Program-made: the position numbers and the translations under genes
Assembly (NCBI GenBank): GCA_000754445.1
Contig: JNSD01000013.1
Span: forward strand, 228,600-292,599
Source of the DNA: an actinobacterium acMicro-4
Lineage (GTDB): Bacteria; Actinomycetota; Actinomycetes; Actinomycetales; Microbacteriaceae
Length of the DNA stretch: 64,000 nt
Reading direction: 5' to 3'
The notes under the pieces: model-generated
Told to the model about the DNA's origin: nothing
Seen by the model: the letters and a program-made list of their open reading frames with translations, nothing else
Databases searched by the model: none
Shown: positions 51,239 to 60,695 of the stretch, piece by piece
Numbering within the stretch: the stretch's first letter is position 1
Layout: the number at the start of each line of letters is the position of its first letter

Positions 51239-53191
51239 ATGACTAAAAAAGCACGCAGCTTCGGGCGCGGAACCCTGGGCACTTCGGCTAAAGCACCGCG
51301 AAAGACTGTGTCGGTCTGGGCCCAGCTCAACTCCGTCTTCGACAATGCGCTGGGATCAAGCAAGGGCTTCGTGGGGTTTGTGTTCCTGCTGATGATTGTG
51401 CTTGCCGGAATTATGACCGGTATTCAGGCAGTTGTCGCTGCCGTCAGTTTTTTGAACATTGAGGCTGATAGCACCACCAATTACTTCGATGTGTTCTGGG
51501 CGTCCTTCGCTCAGATTTTGTCGTTGGGTGGGGAAGCCACCTGGGGAGAACGCATCATCGGTATCCTCTACTGGGCGATCGCGATTGCCGTCACCGGTAC
51601 GGTCATCGGTTTCATTACCAGTCTCATCGAGAGAACCATTGCTCGTCTTGGCCTAGGGCTGAGCCCAGTGACGAACACGGGCCACCTTCTGATCCTCGGG
51701 TGGTCACCTCGGCTTCTTCCAATTTTGAAAGAGTTGGCGATTGCCACCCGCCAGGGCCGCAAGGCCGAGGTCGTGGTGTTCTCGGATAGACCACGCAGTG
51801 AGATGGAACAGGAGATTGATCAGCACCGGGCAGACCTCGGGTCGCTGAGTGTGATCACTCGCCACGGGTCTCTTGTGAACCCGACTGAAGTAGCCAGAGC
51901 CAATGTCGCCAACGCATCCTCCATCATCGTCTTGCGCGATGACGAGCGCGGCGATTCCGCTGTGGTGACCACCGTGTTAGCACTGCGAGCGGCGGCGGGG
52001 GACAAGCACTCCACCGTCATCGCTGAGATTGAAGACCCTCACACAGCGCAGACTTTGTTTTCGGCCACCAGTGGTGCGGTGCGGAGCGTGCGTTCTCAAG
52101 ACATCATTGCCCGCGTGACCGCCCAGGCTGCCCGGCAGCCGGGGCTCGCAGCAGTTGTCCTCGACCTTCTTGACTTTGAGGGCAACGAGATTTACACGGC
52201 TCCCGCGCGTGAACTCGAGGGTTCGACTTTTGGCGATGCCCTGCTCGCCTTTGACCGCTCGACGGTGATTGGCATCCAGGATGTGAACGGCAACTCGTTT
52301 CTCAACCCCGGGGCGGAGCGGGGAATCCAGACCGGGGAGAGTCTGATTTTTATTGCAGAGGATGACTCGACCATCGTCTTCACCGGAATCAAGCCAGCAC
52401 CGGGTGTCCCTTTGGCACGTATTGCCCCAACCCCGCCAAAGGCACAGCACATCCTCGTAATCGGGTGGTCACCGATGGGCCAGGCGGTGTTGTCCAACCT
52501 CGCCGACTACCTGGCCAAGGGATCCTCCATCACTATTGTGGCCAGGCAGGAGTTTGTGGCTCGCGAAGAGCTAGCTGATCTGAGCTTTGGGAAGGTTCGG
52601 GTCTCGTTGTCCTACATCACTGGCGACGTCCAAGAACTCATCGAGGTTGCGCAGAAGCGCCGCTACGACGAAGTTATTGTGCTCGGATACCGCACGGCGA
52701 TGAGTGCGCCGGAGGCTGACGCCCAAACACTCTTGACCATGCTTCAGATGAAGCAGCTCTTTGATGACGATTCGAATGGCGTTAAGCCCACCCGGGTGGT
52801 TGCAGAAATCTTGGACTCGGCACTGTTGCCTCTGGCCAGGTCTGCATCGGCTGATGACCTCGTTGTCAGCGATGTTCTCTCAGCCCTGCTCATCGCTCAG
52901 CTCAGTCAAAACGCGAGGATCGCCCCGGTGCTCACGGATCTTTTTGACGCATCGGGCGCTGGAATCCATCTGATCAGGGCCACTGACTTTGTGCCCGTGG
53001 GGACCACGACCAGTCATGCTGAGCTAGTAAGCCTTGGCAGTACAGCGAACATCACGGTGATTGGTTATCGAGTGGCCGGTGGGGAAGGACATGCCGAGGT
53101 ATCAGGTGTTCACCTCAACCCGCCAAAAAACCGCCTCTGGGAGGTGGCCGAGAAGGATTCAATCATCGCCATCTGCGACGACTGGATCTAG
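51239..53191 (+). CDS. CASTOR/POLLUX-like cation channel with RCK/TrkA domains
   Basis: A 650-residue membrane protein. Two hydrophobic segments lie near 45-70 and 105-125 around a possible pore region (FWASFAQILSLGGEATWG). Then there are two tandem NAD-binding RCK-like domains, each starting HLLILGWSPRLLPI or HILVIGWSPMGQAV. This matches bacterial relatives of plant CASTOR/POLLUX channels (single pore plus double regulatory domain). It likely passes K+ or Ca2+ gated by ligand. Function is inferred from family. Confidence 0.87.
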   Translation: MTKKARSFGRGTLGTSAKAPRKTVSVWAQLNSVFDNALGSSKGFVGFVFLLMIVLAGIMTGIQAVVAAVSFLNIEADSTTNYFDVFWASFAQILSLGGEATWGERIIGILYWAIAIAVTGTVIGFITSLIERTIARLGLGLSPVTNTGHLLILGWSPRLLPILKELAIATRQGRKAEVVVFSDRPRSEMEQEIDQHRADLGSLSVITRHGSLVNPTEVARANVANASSIIVLRDDERGDSAVVTTVLALRAAAGDKHSTVIAEIEDPHTAQTLFSATSGAVRSVRSQDIIARVTAQAARQPGLAAVVLDLLDFEGNEIYTAPARELEGSTFGDALLAFDRSTVIGIQDVNGNSFLNPGAERGIQTGESLIFIAEDDSTIVFTGIKPAPGVPLARIAPTPPKAQHILVIGWSPMGQAVLSNLADYLAKGSSITIVARQEFVAREELADLSFGKVRVSLSYITGDVQELIEVAQKRRYDEVIVLGYRTAMSAPEADAQTLLTMLQMKQLFDDDSNGVKPTRVVAEILDSALLPLARSASADDLVVSDVLSALLIAQLSQNARIAPVLTDLFDASGAGIHLIRATDFVPVGTTTSHAELVSLGSTANITVIGYRVAGGEGHAEVSGVHLNPPKNRLWEVAEKDSIIAICDDWI

Positions 53192-53378
53192 CCCGCTGTA
53201 TCTCGGCTAGCACGAGGGAGTGTTCCGATTCATGTCTGCGTGAGCCGCAATCACCCAGGTGGTTGGAACTGTGTGGCCGGTGACGGGTTCGCGCGCTGCC
53301 AGTGCGCCTGGAGAGCCGTTCCGTGCCCTTCGGCGTGGGATAAAGCCCGTATTAGAGCCTCAATCGTAGGTTTGAGGG

Positions 53379-56300
53379 GTGTGGCGTGCCGATAATTATG
53401 ACGCTCCCACCCCGGTGGGTTACTCCCTCGACACCACTGCGTGGTGGTCGGGAGATTTGGCCCACCAACTGAGCGTCGGTGACTCTGAGGCCACTCCCGT
53501 CAACCAGGCCGCCAAGGCCTGGGAAACCTGGCGCGCAGAGATTGCAGAAATTGGTGGCCGGAGCCCTCTGATTCACTTCCAGGATGTCACCGACAACCGC
53601 ATCGATATCTCGGGAGGCCATCCCGGTGGTCTCGCCCGTTTCCTCGCTCGTTCCCCCACGTTGCTGGGGAACCTGATCCGCGACGATGTCGCTAGGCGCC
53701 CCGCCCACAAAGCCGCCCTGCGGCTTGTGGACCACGCTCTAGAGCTTCACCACACCAGGGGCCTTGACACTATTGCGCTTGGCATCGGCCTCGTCGAGTG
53801 GAAGCACGAGGGCGTCGATTACGCCGGGCCGCTCTTGATGCGCCCGGTGCGGCTTCGTCGTCGAGGCAACGATGTTGAGATCACCCTCAAGCGCGCTCGT
53901 GTTCGACTGAACCCTGGTCTCCAGCGTGCTTTTGCCGAGCAATTGCAGATCACTTTGGATGCGGCGGCGTTTGTGGCGCTCACTGACGACGGGGGTGCGT
54001 TTAAGCCAAATGCGGCACTGGACCGGTTGCGCAATCTCACTGCGCATCGCGGTGATGTCGCCGTCTCAGCGCGCTTAGTAATCTCGAGCTTTGGCGAAGT
54101 CTACCAGGCGTTGCTCGATGATGCCAAAGATCTTGACCACCCCATTCTTGATGCTCTTGGGGGCAATGCTCACGCGAGGGAGGCGGTGCGGGGGAGCAGG
54201 GTTCCTGTCGAGCTCACCAATCCGGATGACCGCGCAGCGGATGAGGATCGCTTCGTTGTCGAGTCAGACCCAGAGCAAGACGCCATAGTCGCCACCATAC
54301 TTGGCGGTAATTCTCTTGTCATTCGGGTCACACCCGGCGCGGGTGGGACCCAAACCCTCGTCAATGCGCTGGGCGCATTGGTCTCAGCCAATAAGCGTGC
54401 TCTGGTGGTCTCGCCGCGGCCGGCGAGCCTGCAGGAAATCTCGGCCCGCTTGGCCGAGGCCGGGCTTGGCGGTTTGGCTGCGAGTGTCGAGGCCCCCGGC
54501 ACCGGCATGATCACAGCGATTAGCCGCAACGAGAAAACCAAAAAGCCACACCTCAATGATGTCGACGCAGCTCTCGAGCGCTTGCGGAAAGTCATCCTGC
54601 TCTATCGAGAGGCTTTGACGAAAAAAGACCAGCAATTAGGAGTAAGTGCTCTGGAGTGCTTCACGCGTCTTGGCAATCTGTCGTTGTTACCCAAGCCCCC
54701 GGAGACTACCGCGCGGCTCGACGAGACTGCGTTGGTGTCCTTGTCCAGTGGGCTTGGTCAAGCGGCTGAACTCTTGGCACGTGCTGCTGAACTCGGAGAG
54801 TTCACCTACGGACCCGGTGACACGCCCTGGTATGGGGTGAGCTTCGCGAATCTCGAGGATGCGCAGAAGTCTCAAGAGCGGGCACGTCGCCTTCACAGCG
54901 ATGGGCTTCCTCGGTTGGCTGAGCTGATGCAGGCCGTTATTGCCCAGACCCCGCTGCCGCAAGCTAAGACCGTTGGCCAGATGGGAATCTTTGTTCACTT
55001 GCTGGTTGACATGCGAGACAGCATCGACCGATTCCAGCCACGTGTTTTTGATCGCCCTGTGACTGAGCTCATCAAGGCCACTGGCCCCAAAGAGATGTCC
55101 CGCGGAGTTCCCGCGCTGCAGCGCAGGCGCCTGATTGCACTCGCCAAGGAGTATGTGCGCCCCGGCGTTCGCGTTGGTGACCTGCACGGTTCGCTGATTA
55201 AGATTCAACAGCAGCGCGAAGTGTGGAACCGTTTCGTTGATACCGGCCATCCGCCCACACTCCCGGGAGGCTTAGGTGAAGCACACGCCGCCTACCAGCA
55301 CGTGGAAGCGGACCTGGCTGAACTAGACCGCGTGCTTGGCACAACAGAGCCCGGGTTGCGTTTGGCGGACATGACCATCCAAGACCTCTACGAGTTCCTG
55401 GGGAAGCTGGTCGAAGAATCCGAGATTCTCCATGGATTAGAGCGACGCCAAGAGGTCGCCGACCATCTCGCCAACTGGCATCTGCAGCCTCTCGTGGATG
55501 ATCTTGCAACCCGTCACGTGGCAGGCGAGCGGGTCGCCGCAGAGTTGGAGCTGGCCTGGTGGCGGGGTGCCCTTGAGACCATCCTCCAGAAAGAGGAAGC
55601 TCTTTTGGGTTCTGACATCGCCGTCTTGGAGCGCTTGGAAGCCGATTTCCGCCTGGTCGATGAAGCACACACTGCAGGCAATGCCCAACGCCTCGCATGG
55701 CAATTGGCCGAGCGTTGGAGCCTTGGCCTGATGGACTGGCCGGAAGAGGCCTCCGCGCTCAAAAAGATTCTGAAGAATCAGACCGCGACCGTGCCACGCC
55801 TCATCTCGTTGGCCCCACACTTAGCCACAGCGCTCTCTCCCGTGTGGTTGGCAAGCCCCTATAACGTGCACCATCTGCCAGACACTCTGCGCTTTGACGC
55901 CGTTTTTGTGGTGGATGCTGGGTCGCTTCGAACCTCGGAGGCGCTCGGCGCGCTGCGTCGTGCCCGAGCGGTGGTAGTAATGGGTGACCCGGTCACCCAA
56001 GCCCCGACGCCCTTCGAGGTGGGGCTTCGCTTGGATCGCACCGTGCCAGAGCGCGATCTGGATGTGTGGCATGAAGAGTCACTGATGGCAGATCTCACGG
56101 GGTTGGTGCCCTCACTGGCACTCACCAGGAGTTATCGCCCGAGCGGCGACGATGTCGCAGCCCTGGTGAATCGCTCGTTCTACTCCGGCCAGCAGGAGAG
56201 CGTGCCCTGGGCTGGAAGTTTCTTGGGTCACCCCTCGGTGGTGCTTGACGTTGTTGATGACGGTCACGGTCTTCCCGACGCCACGACCGGCACTGTGGAG

Positions 56301-57131
56301 AGCGTGGACAACGAGGTCGCCCTTGCCACCCAGCACGTCATTGACCACGCACGCAGTCGCCCGAATGAATCGTTGATGGTCATCACCGCGAGTGCTCTGC
56401 ACGCAACCCGCGTGCACGAGGCGGTTGTCACCGCAGTTGCCGCACTACCCGACCTCCACGCGTTCTTCGCTCAGGATTCCACTGAGCCCTTCACCGTCTT
56501 GACCCTCGAGCAGGCACGAGCGGTCACGCGTGACCGCGTGATTTTCTCTCTGGGGTATGGCAGGACGCCTCATGGTCGAGTGCTCAGCGACCTTGGCCCA
56601 CTCTCGTTGCCCGGTGGTGAACGCTTGCTCGCAGTAGCGTTCACCAGGGCACGCCGCCACGTTCGCGTCATTTCGTGTGTGGGGGTTGAGGAACTGCGCG
56701 ATGAACGCTTGCCGCCCACCACCAAAGCCCTCGGTGATGTCCTGCACCGGGTTCTGAGCCCACCACTGGGCTTTGACAATCGGCAAGAGCACGATCCACT
56801 TCTGGTCGACCTTGCCAGGCGCTTGGAAGCCCTTGGCATGCATGTTGAACTCAACTACAAGGGCAAGATTCCACTCGCGGCTCGCCACGGAGGCTACTGC
56901 ATCGCCGTCGACACCGATGTGTCGCTCATGGGAATGAGCGTAAGGGAAGGCTTGCGCCTTCGACCGAGCGCGCTAGCCCGCTCGGGGTGGCACTACGTCA
57001 GGGCTCACGCTGTTGAACTCTTCAGCGCGCCAGACCAGGTAGCACGCCGCATTGGCACCCTGGTCGGCCTTGTTGACGCGGAACCCGTTGCCACCCCTCA
57101 GCGTGACGTCAGAGGCGATGACGGAGAGTAA
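53379..57131 (+). CDS. Large SF1-helicase-like protein with degenerate ATPase motifs
   Basis: A 1250-residue protein. The N-terminal ~300 residues resemble DUF4011-type helicases. The Walker A region reads PGAGGTQT (P319-T326) where active relatives have PGTGKSQT, so Lys and Ser are replaced. The Walker B region reads VVVDAGS (D846-A847) where DE is expected. Other SF1 motifs remain: GDPVTQAPT, TRSYRPSGDDV, and VAFTRARRHV (motif VI). It may be an ATP-binding-deficient scaffold, or the deviation may be family-wide. GTG start. The end overlaps a small gene by 14 bases. Confidence 0.8.
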   Translation: MWRADNYDAPTPVGYSLDTTAWWSGDLAHQLSVGDSEATPVNQAAKAWETWRAEIAEIGGRSPLIHFQDVTDNRIDISGGHPGGLARFLARSPTLLGNLIRDDVARRPAHKAALRLVDHALELHHTRGLDTIALGIGLVEWKHEGVDYAGPLLMRPVRLRRRGNDVEITLKRARVRLNPGLQRAFAEQLQITLDAAAFVALTDDGGAFKPNAALDRLRNLTAHRGDVAVSARLVISSFGEVYQALLDDAKDLDHPILDALGGNAHAREAVRGSRVPVELTNPDDRAADEDRFVVESDPEQDAIVATILGGNSLVIRVTPGAGGTQTLVNALGALVSANKRALVVSPRPASLQEISARLAEAGLGGLAASVEAPGTGMITAISRNEKTKKPHLNDVDAALERLRKVILLYREALTKKDQQLGVSALECFTRLGNLSLLPKPPETTARLDETALVSLSSGLGQAAELLARAAELGEFTYGPGDTPWYGVSFANLEDAQKSQERARRLHSDGLPRLAELMQAVIAQTPLPQAKTVGQMGIFVHLLVDMRDSIDRFQPRVFDRPVTELIKATGPKEMSRGVPALQRRRLIALAKEYVRPGVRVGDLHGSLIKIQQQREVWNRFVDTGHPPTLPGGLGEAHAAYQHVEADLAELDRVLGTTEPGLRLADMTIQDLYEFLGKLVEESEILHGLERRQEVADHLANWHLQPLVDDLATRHVAGERVAAELELAWWRGALETILQKEEALLGSDIAVLERLEADFRLVDEAHTAGNAQRLAWQLAERWSLGLMDWPEEASALKKILKNQTATVPRLISLAPHLATALSPVWLASPYNVHHLPDTLRFDAVFVVDAGSLRTSEALGALRRARAVVVMGDPVTQAPTPFEVGLRLDRTVPERDLDVWHEESLMADLTGLVPSLALTRSYRPSGDDVAALVNRSFYSGQQESVPWAGSFLGHPSVVLDVVDDGHGLPDATTGTVESVDNEVALATQHVIDHARSRPNESLMVITASALHATRVHEAVVTAVAALPDLHAFFAQDSTEPFTVLTLEQARAVTRDRVIFSLGYGRTPHGRVLSDLGPLSLPGGERLLAVAFTRARRHVRVISCVGVEELRDERLPPTTKALGDVLHRVLSPPLGFDNRQEHDPLLVDLARRLEALGMHVELNYKGKIPLAARHGGYCIAVDTDVSLMGMSVREGLRLRPSALARSGWHYVRAHAVELFSAPDQVARRIGTLVGLVDAEPVATPQRDVRGDDGE

Positions 57132-57279
57132 ACCGCCGGTCAGTAAGAAGATCGGCCCACGCCGCGTTCGAACCGAGGCTGTTCCGGGCCAACTTCACGA
57201 GCCCGCACCCCCGAAGGACTCGAAGACACCGCCGGCTAATGACGATCGGCTGAAGGCGGATAAACCGCCCCACTACTAG
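57118..57279 (+). CDS. Small basic/proline-rich protein (53 aa), hypothetical
   Basis: ATG at 57118 lies inside the 3' end of the large helicase-like gene and gives MTESKPPVSKKIGPRRVRTE, a Lys/Pro/Asp-rich unstructured middle, and a C-terminal DRLKADKPPHY. The last motif recurs in short actinobacterial proteins next to such helicases as I recall them, so this is probably a real partner gene. Function unknown. It overlaps the convergent FmdB gene by 4 bases. Confidence 0.7.
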   Translation: MTESKPPVSKKIGPRRVRTEAVPGQLHEPAPPKDSKTPPANDDRLKADKPPHY

Positions 57280-57608
57280 CTGGTGCTTGTGGTCCCGGAC
57301 TTTGTGGTTGCGGGCTTAGTTGTGGCCGGTGTCGATGGTGATGTCGATGCTGGTTTCGGTGTCGATGTCCCCTTAGACGATGAGTCCGAGCTCGGCTTAG
57401 CGCTTGCGGACTTCTTCGAGTCCGCTGCCTCGGCTCTGGAGTCTGTGCGATAGAAGCCTGAGCCCTGGAAGGTCACACCGATGCTGTTGAAGACTTTGCG
57501 CAGGGTTCCCTTGCATTCGGGACACACGCTCAGTGCGTCATCAGTAAAAGCCTGCTGGATATCAAAAGTGTGATCACACACGGTGCAACGGTAAGAATAG
57601 GTAGGCAT
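57276..57608 (-). CDS. FmdB-family zinc-ribbon protein
   Basis: A 110-residue protein starting MPTYSYRCTVCDHTFDI. Two CxxC pairs (CTVC and CPEC) make a zinc ribbon, followed by FNSIGVTFQGSGFYRTD, the family core. A Ser/Thr/Pro/Lys-rich low-complexity tail fills the last 45 residues. The role is uncertain (FmdB-type proteins are considered regulatory). The start at 57608 is the family Met; it lies 31 bases after the folate gene. Confidence 0.92.
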   Translation of the reverse strand: MPTYSYRCTVCDHTFDIQQAFTDDALSVCPECKGTLRKVFNSIGVTFQGSGFYRTDSRAEAADSKKSASAKPSSDSSSKGTSTPKPASTSPSTPATTKPATTKSGTTSTS

Positions 57609-57639
57609 GGCGAGGCTTAATCCTTGGTAATCGCGGGCT

Positions 57640-58224
57640 CTACTGGCCCAGTCGAATACTACGCGTTGGGGTGACGATCCCGTCGACGCCCTGGTCGTGC
57701 CGCTCCCGGGGGACATCATCGACCACTTCGTGGTCATACACCACGGCATAGACCGGGGGCCTCTTGCTCATGGATCCCAGCGTCCGATCAAAATACCCGC
57801 GACCCCAGCCAAGGCGCATTCCATCGATGGCAATACTCGCGGCGGGGATGAAGATGAGGTCAACCTGCGAGAGTGCCACAGGGCCCAAAACATCGCTGGT
57901 GGGAATCGGCATACCGGTGGAATCGAGGGCCTCATCGCCCTGGTCATAGGGCGCCCAGTCCATTAACCCGTCTTCTCTGGCCACTGGCAATAACACGGTG
58001 AAGCCCTCAGCGAGTGCCCAGTCGATAAAGGGCCTCGTGGGCGGTTCGTCTTGGGTGGCGAGGTAGCAGGCGATGCGACTGGCCACGTGCTCATCCACGA
58101 CGTGCTTCATCGAGCTCAGCAGGCCCGCCGCCGATTTCTCGCGCTCGAGCTGGGTCATCGTGCGCCGGCGTTCACGGATTTCCGCGCGGAGGGCGCGTTT
58201 GCTGGGCTCAAGAGAATCGGCCAT
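57640..58224 (-). CDS. 5-Formyltetrahydrofolate cyclo-ligase
   Basis: A 194-residue MTHFS enzyme that converts 5-formyl-THF to 5,10-methenyl-THF using ATP. Basic N-terminus SKRALRAEIRERRRTM, middle GFTVLLPV and the signature RLGWGRGYFDRTL are present. It is divergent from galU by only 35 bases. It connects with folD and glyA in one-carbon metabolism, though they are far away in the window. Confidence 0.92.
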   Translation of the reverse strand: MADSLEPSKRALRAEIRERRRTMTQLEREKSAAGLLSSMKHVVDEHVASRIACYLATQDEPPTRPFIDWALAEGFTVLLPVAREDGLMDWAPYDQGDEALDSTGMPIPTSDVLGPVALSQVDLIFIPAASIAIDGMRLGWGRGYFDRTLGSMSKRPPVYAVVYDHEVVDDVPRERHDQGVDGIVTPTRSIRLGQ

Positions 58225-58259
58225 TACCCCAGTGTAGGGCGGAGGATTACGATAGTGGG

Positions 58260-59141
58260 ATGCCGATTACAAAAGCAGTGATCCCCGCCGCCGGATTGGG
58301 GACCAGGTTCCTTCCGGCGACCAAAGCAATGCCCAAAGAAATGTTGCCGGTAGTGGACACCCCTGCCATCCAATACGTCGTGGAAGAGGCGGTCCGCGCT
58401 GGCCTGAGTGACCTACTGATGGTGACCGGCCGCAACAAGAATGCCCTAGAGAATCACTTTGACCGCGCCACTGAACTCGAAGCCATGCTCGAAGCCAAGG
58501 GGGACCAGCGTCGCCTCGAGGCGGTCCTTCGGTCCACGAACTTGGCCACCCTGCACTATGTGCGACAGAGGGACCCCCTGGGTCTTGGTCACGCAGTGTT
58601 GCGCGCACAGATGCATGTGGGACACGAGCCCTTTGCTGTTCTTCTCGGTGATGACCTGATTGATGAGCGCGATGTTCTGCTGGAGCGCATGATTGCCGTC
58701 CACGACATGAAAAACGCCACCGTGATTGCACTCATGGAGGTTGAGCCCCAGGCTGCCCACCTCTACGGCATTGCCACCGTGGAGACCACGGATCTGGACG
58801 ATGTTGTCAAGATCACGGGTCTCGTGGAGAAGCCGGCCTCGGGCACGGCGCCCTCCAACCTGGCGGTGATTGGCCGTTACGTGCTCCAACCAGAAATTTT
58901 CCCCATTCTTGAGGCCACGAAGCCTGGCTCTGGTGGAGAGATTCAGTTGACCGATGGGTTGAACGCGCTTGCCACCGGGGATATCGCCGGAGGGGTCTAT
59001 GGTGTGATCTTCTCGGGTCGCCGCTATGACACGGGGGATCGTCTGGATTATCTGAAGGCGATTGTCCAGGTCGCTATCTCACGCGAGGACTTGGGACCAG
59101 ATTTCTTGGCCTGGCTTCGCCAGTTCGTGGCCACCCACTAA
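58260..59141 (+). CDS. galU: UTP-glucose-1-phosphate uridylyltransferase
   Basis: GalU makes UDP-glucose for cell-wall and glycolipid synthesis. The 293-residue protein has the nucleotide-binding motif AAGLGTRFLPATKAMPKEM at residues 9-27, VVDTPAIQYVVEEA, and active-site FAVLLGDDLI and GLVEKPA. Single ATG start. It is followed 7 bases later by a RimJ-like gene, as in many actinobacteria. Confidence 0.97.
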   Translation: MPITKAVIPAAGLGTRFLPATKAMPKEMLPVVDTPAIQYVVEEAVRAGLSDLLMVTGRNKNALENHFDRATELEAMLEAKGDQRRLEAVLRSTNLATLHYVRQRDPLGLGHAVLRAQMHVGHEPFAVLLGDDLIDERDVLLERMIAVHDMKNATVIALMEVEPQAAHLYGIATVETTDLDDVVKITGLVEKPASGTAPSNLAVIGRYVLQPEIFPILEATKPGSGGEIQLTDGLNALATGDIAGGVYGVIFSGRRYDTGDRLDYLKAIVQVAISREDLGPDFLAWLRQFVATH

Positions 59142-59148
59142 GGGCGTC

Positions 59149-59805
59149 GTGGAGCTTCCCACACTGCAGCACCGTCTCGTGACGGCAAGAGGCCTTCGGC
59201 GTCGAGACGCCAGGGTGTTGGAACAAGCGCTCGGTGATAATCGCGGCTGGCTCGAGCCGTGGGAGGCCACCACGCCTTTTATTCGGCCGGGTCAGCTGAG
59301 CGTGAGGTCCAGCATTAGCGGGCTACTGGCGGCCGCGAAGGCACAGACAGCTCTCCCCCTGGTGTTGGAGGTCAACCACGAAGTAATCGGGCAACTGAAC
59401 GTCTCACAAATCACCTATGGCTCCCTGTCTTCGGCAACTCTTGGCTACTGGATTGTGGAGACGGTTGCAGGGCAGGGAATTACCCCCGTTGCGGTGGCAC
59501 TAGCCACTGATTATTTGTTCTTCGAAAAGGGTCTCCACCGCATGGAGGTCTGTATTCGGCCAGAAAACACCGCCTCGTTGCGGGTGGTCGAGAAACTCGG
59601 CTTTCGATACGAGGGCCTGCGCCGCCGCTTCATTCACATCAATGGCAAATGGGCTGATCACTTCTGCTTCGCCCTCGTGGTGGACGAGGTGCCCCGGGGA
59701 ATACTCGCCCGGTATGAGGGGGGTCAGGTGCCACCCGGAGTGGCGGAAATTCCTGAGATTGATTGGGTCAAGGCAAGAAACCCCCTGCCACTACCGCCTA
59801 GGTAG
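59149..59805 (+). CDS. GNAT acetyltransferase, RimJ/RimL-like
   Basis: A 218-residue N-acetyltransferase. It carries LGYWIVETVAGQGITPVAVAL (acetyl-CoA pyrophosphate loop region) and HRMEVCIRPENTASLRVVEKLGF, both typical of RimJ-type enzymes that acetylate protein N-termini, with E. coli RimJ modifying ribosomal S5. Start GTG at 59149, 7 bases after galU; an upstream open extension overlaps galU and is not used. The target is not shown by sequence. Confidence 0.9.
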   Translation: MELPTLQHRLVTARGLRRRDARVLEQALGDNRGWLEPWEATTPFIRPGQLSVRSSISGLLAAAKAQTALPLVLEVNHEVIGQLNVSQITYGSLSSATLGYWIVETVAGQGITPVAVALATDYLFFEKGLHRMEVCIRPENTASLRVVEKLGFRYEGLRRRFIHINGKWADHFCFALVVDEVPRGILARYEGGQVPPGVAEIPEIDWVKARNPLPLPPR

Positions 59806-59866
59806 TGGGCGCGGGGGTGCGTGCCAATACCTGGATTGTGGCCCCAGCGCTCGTAACCTAGACCCC

Positions 59867-60619
59867 GTGGAAACCTCAGGCGTTGGCAGCACGATTCTGC
59901 TGCTGGTGGCAGCTGCGTTGTGGCTTGTCTACCTGGTCCCACTCTGGATGAGGCGCAGCGAGTATTACGCCACGGAAGTCAATGCCGCGAGGCTCGGGCA
60001 GACACTTCGTCTTCTGGCCAGCACCACCGAGGCCTCCAAAGAAATCAAGGCCGAGCTCACTGCTCGGGCCATTGCTAAGAAGGAGCGCGAAGCGCAGCGC
60101 CAACTGCGCGCAGCGCAGGGCGACACCCTGAGCGTGGCCGAGCGCCGCCGTCGCACCAAGCAGGTTTTTTCTTTGACCTTTGCCGCTGGTGTCCTTGCCG
60201 GTGTCACTGCCTTCTTTGCGGGGTGGCCGCTCCAAGTGATCTGGGCGTCTAGTTCCGTGGCCACCTTGTCCTTTGCCATCCTTGGTCGTTTGAACCGGGT
60301 GAACCAGCAGCGCGCCCAGGCACAAACACAACACCCGAGCTATGTGCCACACCTTGCCACCTCTGACCCGCGTGCCTGGACACCCACTCCACTGCCGGAG
60401 CCCCGCCTTGCCTCATCCGCACAGCCAGACACTGCGTTGCCCAGCCGAGATGCGCTATTGCGTCAAGCCCGCTCAGCCGCTGTTGCGAAGCGTCCAGAAG
60501 AATTTGACGACGAAGATCTTGCTGTTGTCTCACCCTTTGCCCGCATGGGTGAAGTTGAGGCCAAGCCCACTGAGCGTCTGAACCTCGATGAGGTTCTTGC
60601 CAGGCGCAGGGCTGTTTAG
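59867..60619 (+). CDS. Actinobacterial membrane protein, hypothetical
   Basis: A 250-residue protein. The N-terminal membrane helix (GSTILLLVAAALWLVYLVPLWMRR) is followed by a charged cytosolic region (KEIKAELTARAIAKKEREAQRQLRAA), then two further helices (about 105-120 and 128-145) and a polar tail. This is a common but uncharacterised gene after galU/rimJ in Micrococcales. GTG start at 59867; the longer frame upstream was discarded. Function unknown. Confidence 0.85.
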   Translation: METSGVGSTILLLVAAALWLVYLVPLWMRRSEYYATEVNAARLGQTLRLLASTTEASKEIKAELTARAIAKKEREAQRQLRAAQGDTLSVAERRRRTKQVFSLTFAAGVLAGVTAFFAGWPLQVIWASSSVATLSFAILGRLNRVNQQRAQAQTQHPSYVPHLATSDPRAWTPTPLPEPRLASSAQPDTALPSRDALLRQARSAAVAKRPEEFDDEDLAVVSPFARMGEVEAKPTERLNLDEVLARRRAV

Positions 60620-60670
60620 AGTCTCGCGCTAGCCCGGGTGTTGGGGCTGTTTATAACTCTGGCTGTGGTG

Positions 60671-60685
60671 TAACGTAAGGCGTTA
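60671..60685. promoter_or_regulatory. Candidate HigA operator (15-bp palindrome)
   Basis: TAACG-TAAGG-CGTTA, directly 10 bases before higB and overlapping the probable -10 region (GTTATAT). Position and symmetry fit autorepression by the HigA antitoxin, alone or with HigB. Confidence 0.6.
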
Positions 60686-60695
60686 TATTCACCGC

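Noticed and set aside
53192..53378. A possible RNA gene in the gap before the large helicase-like gene
   Set aside because: Only a weak CTAGCC/GGCTAG pairing just after the channel stop; nothing resembling a known RNA.
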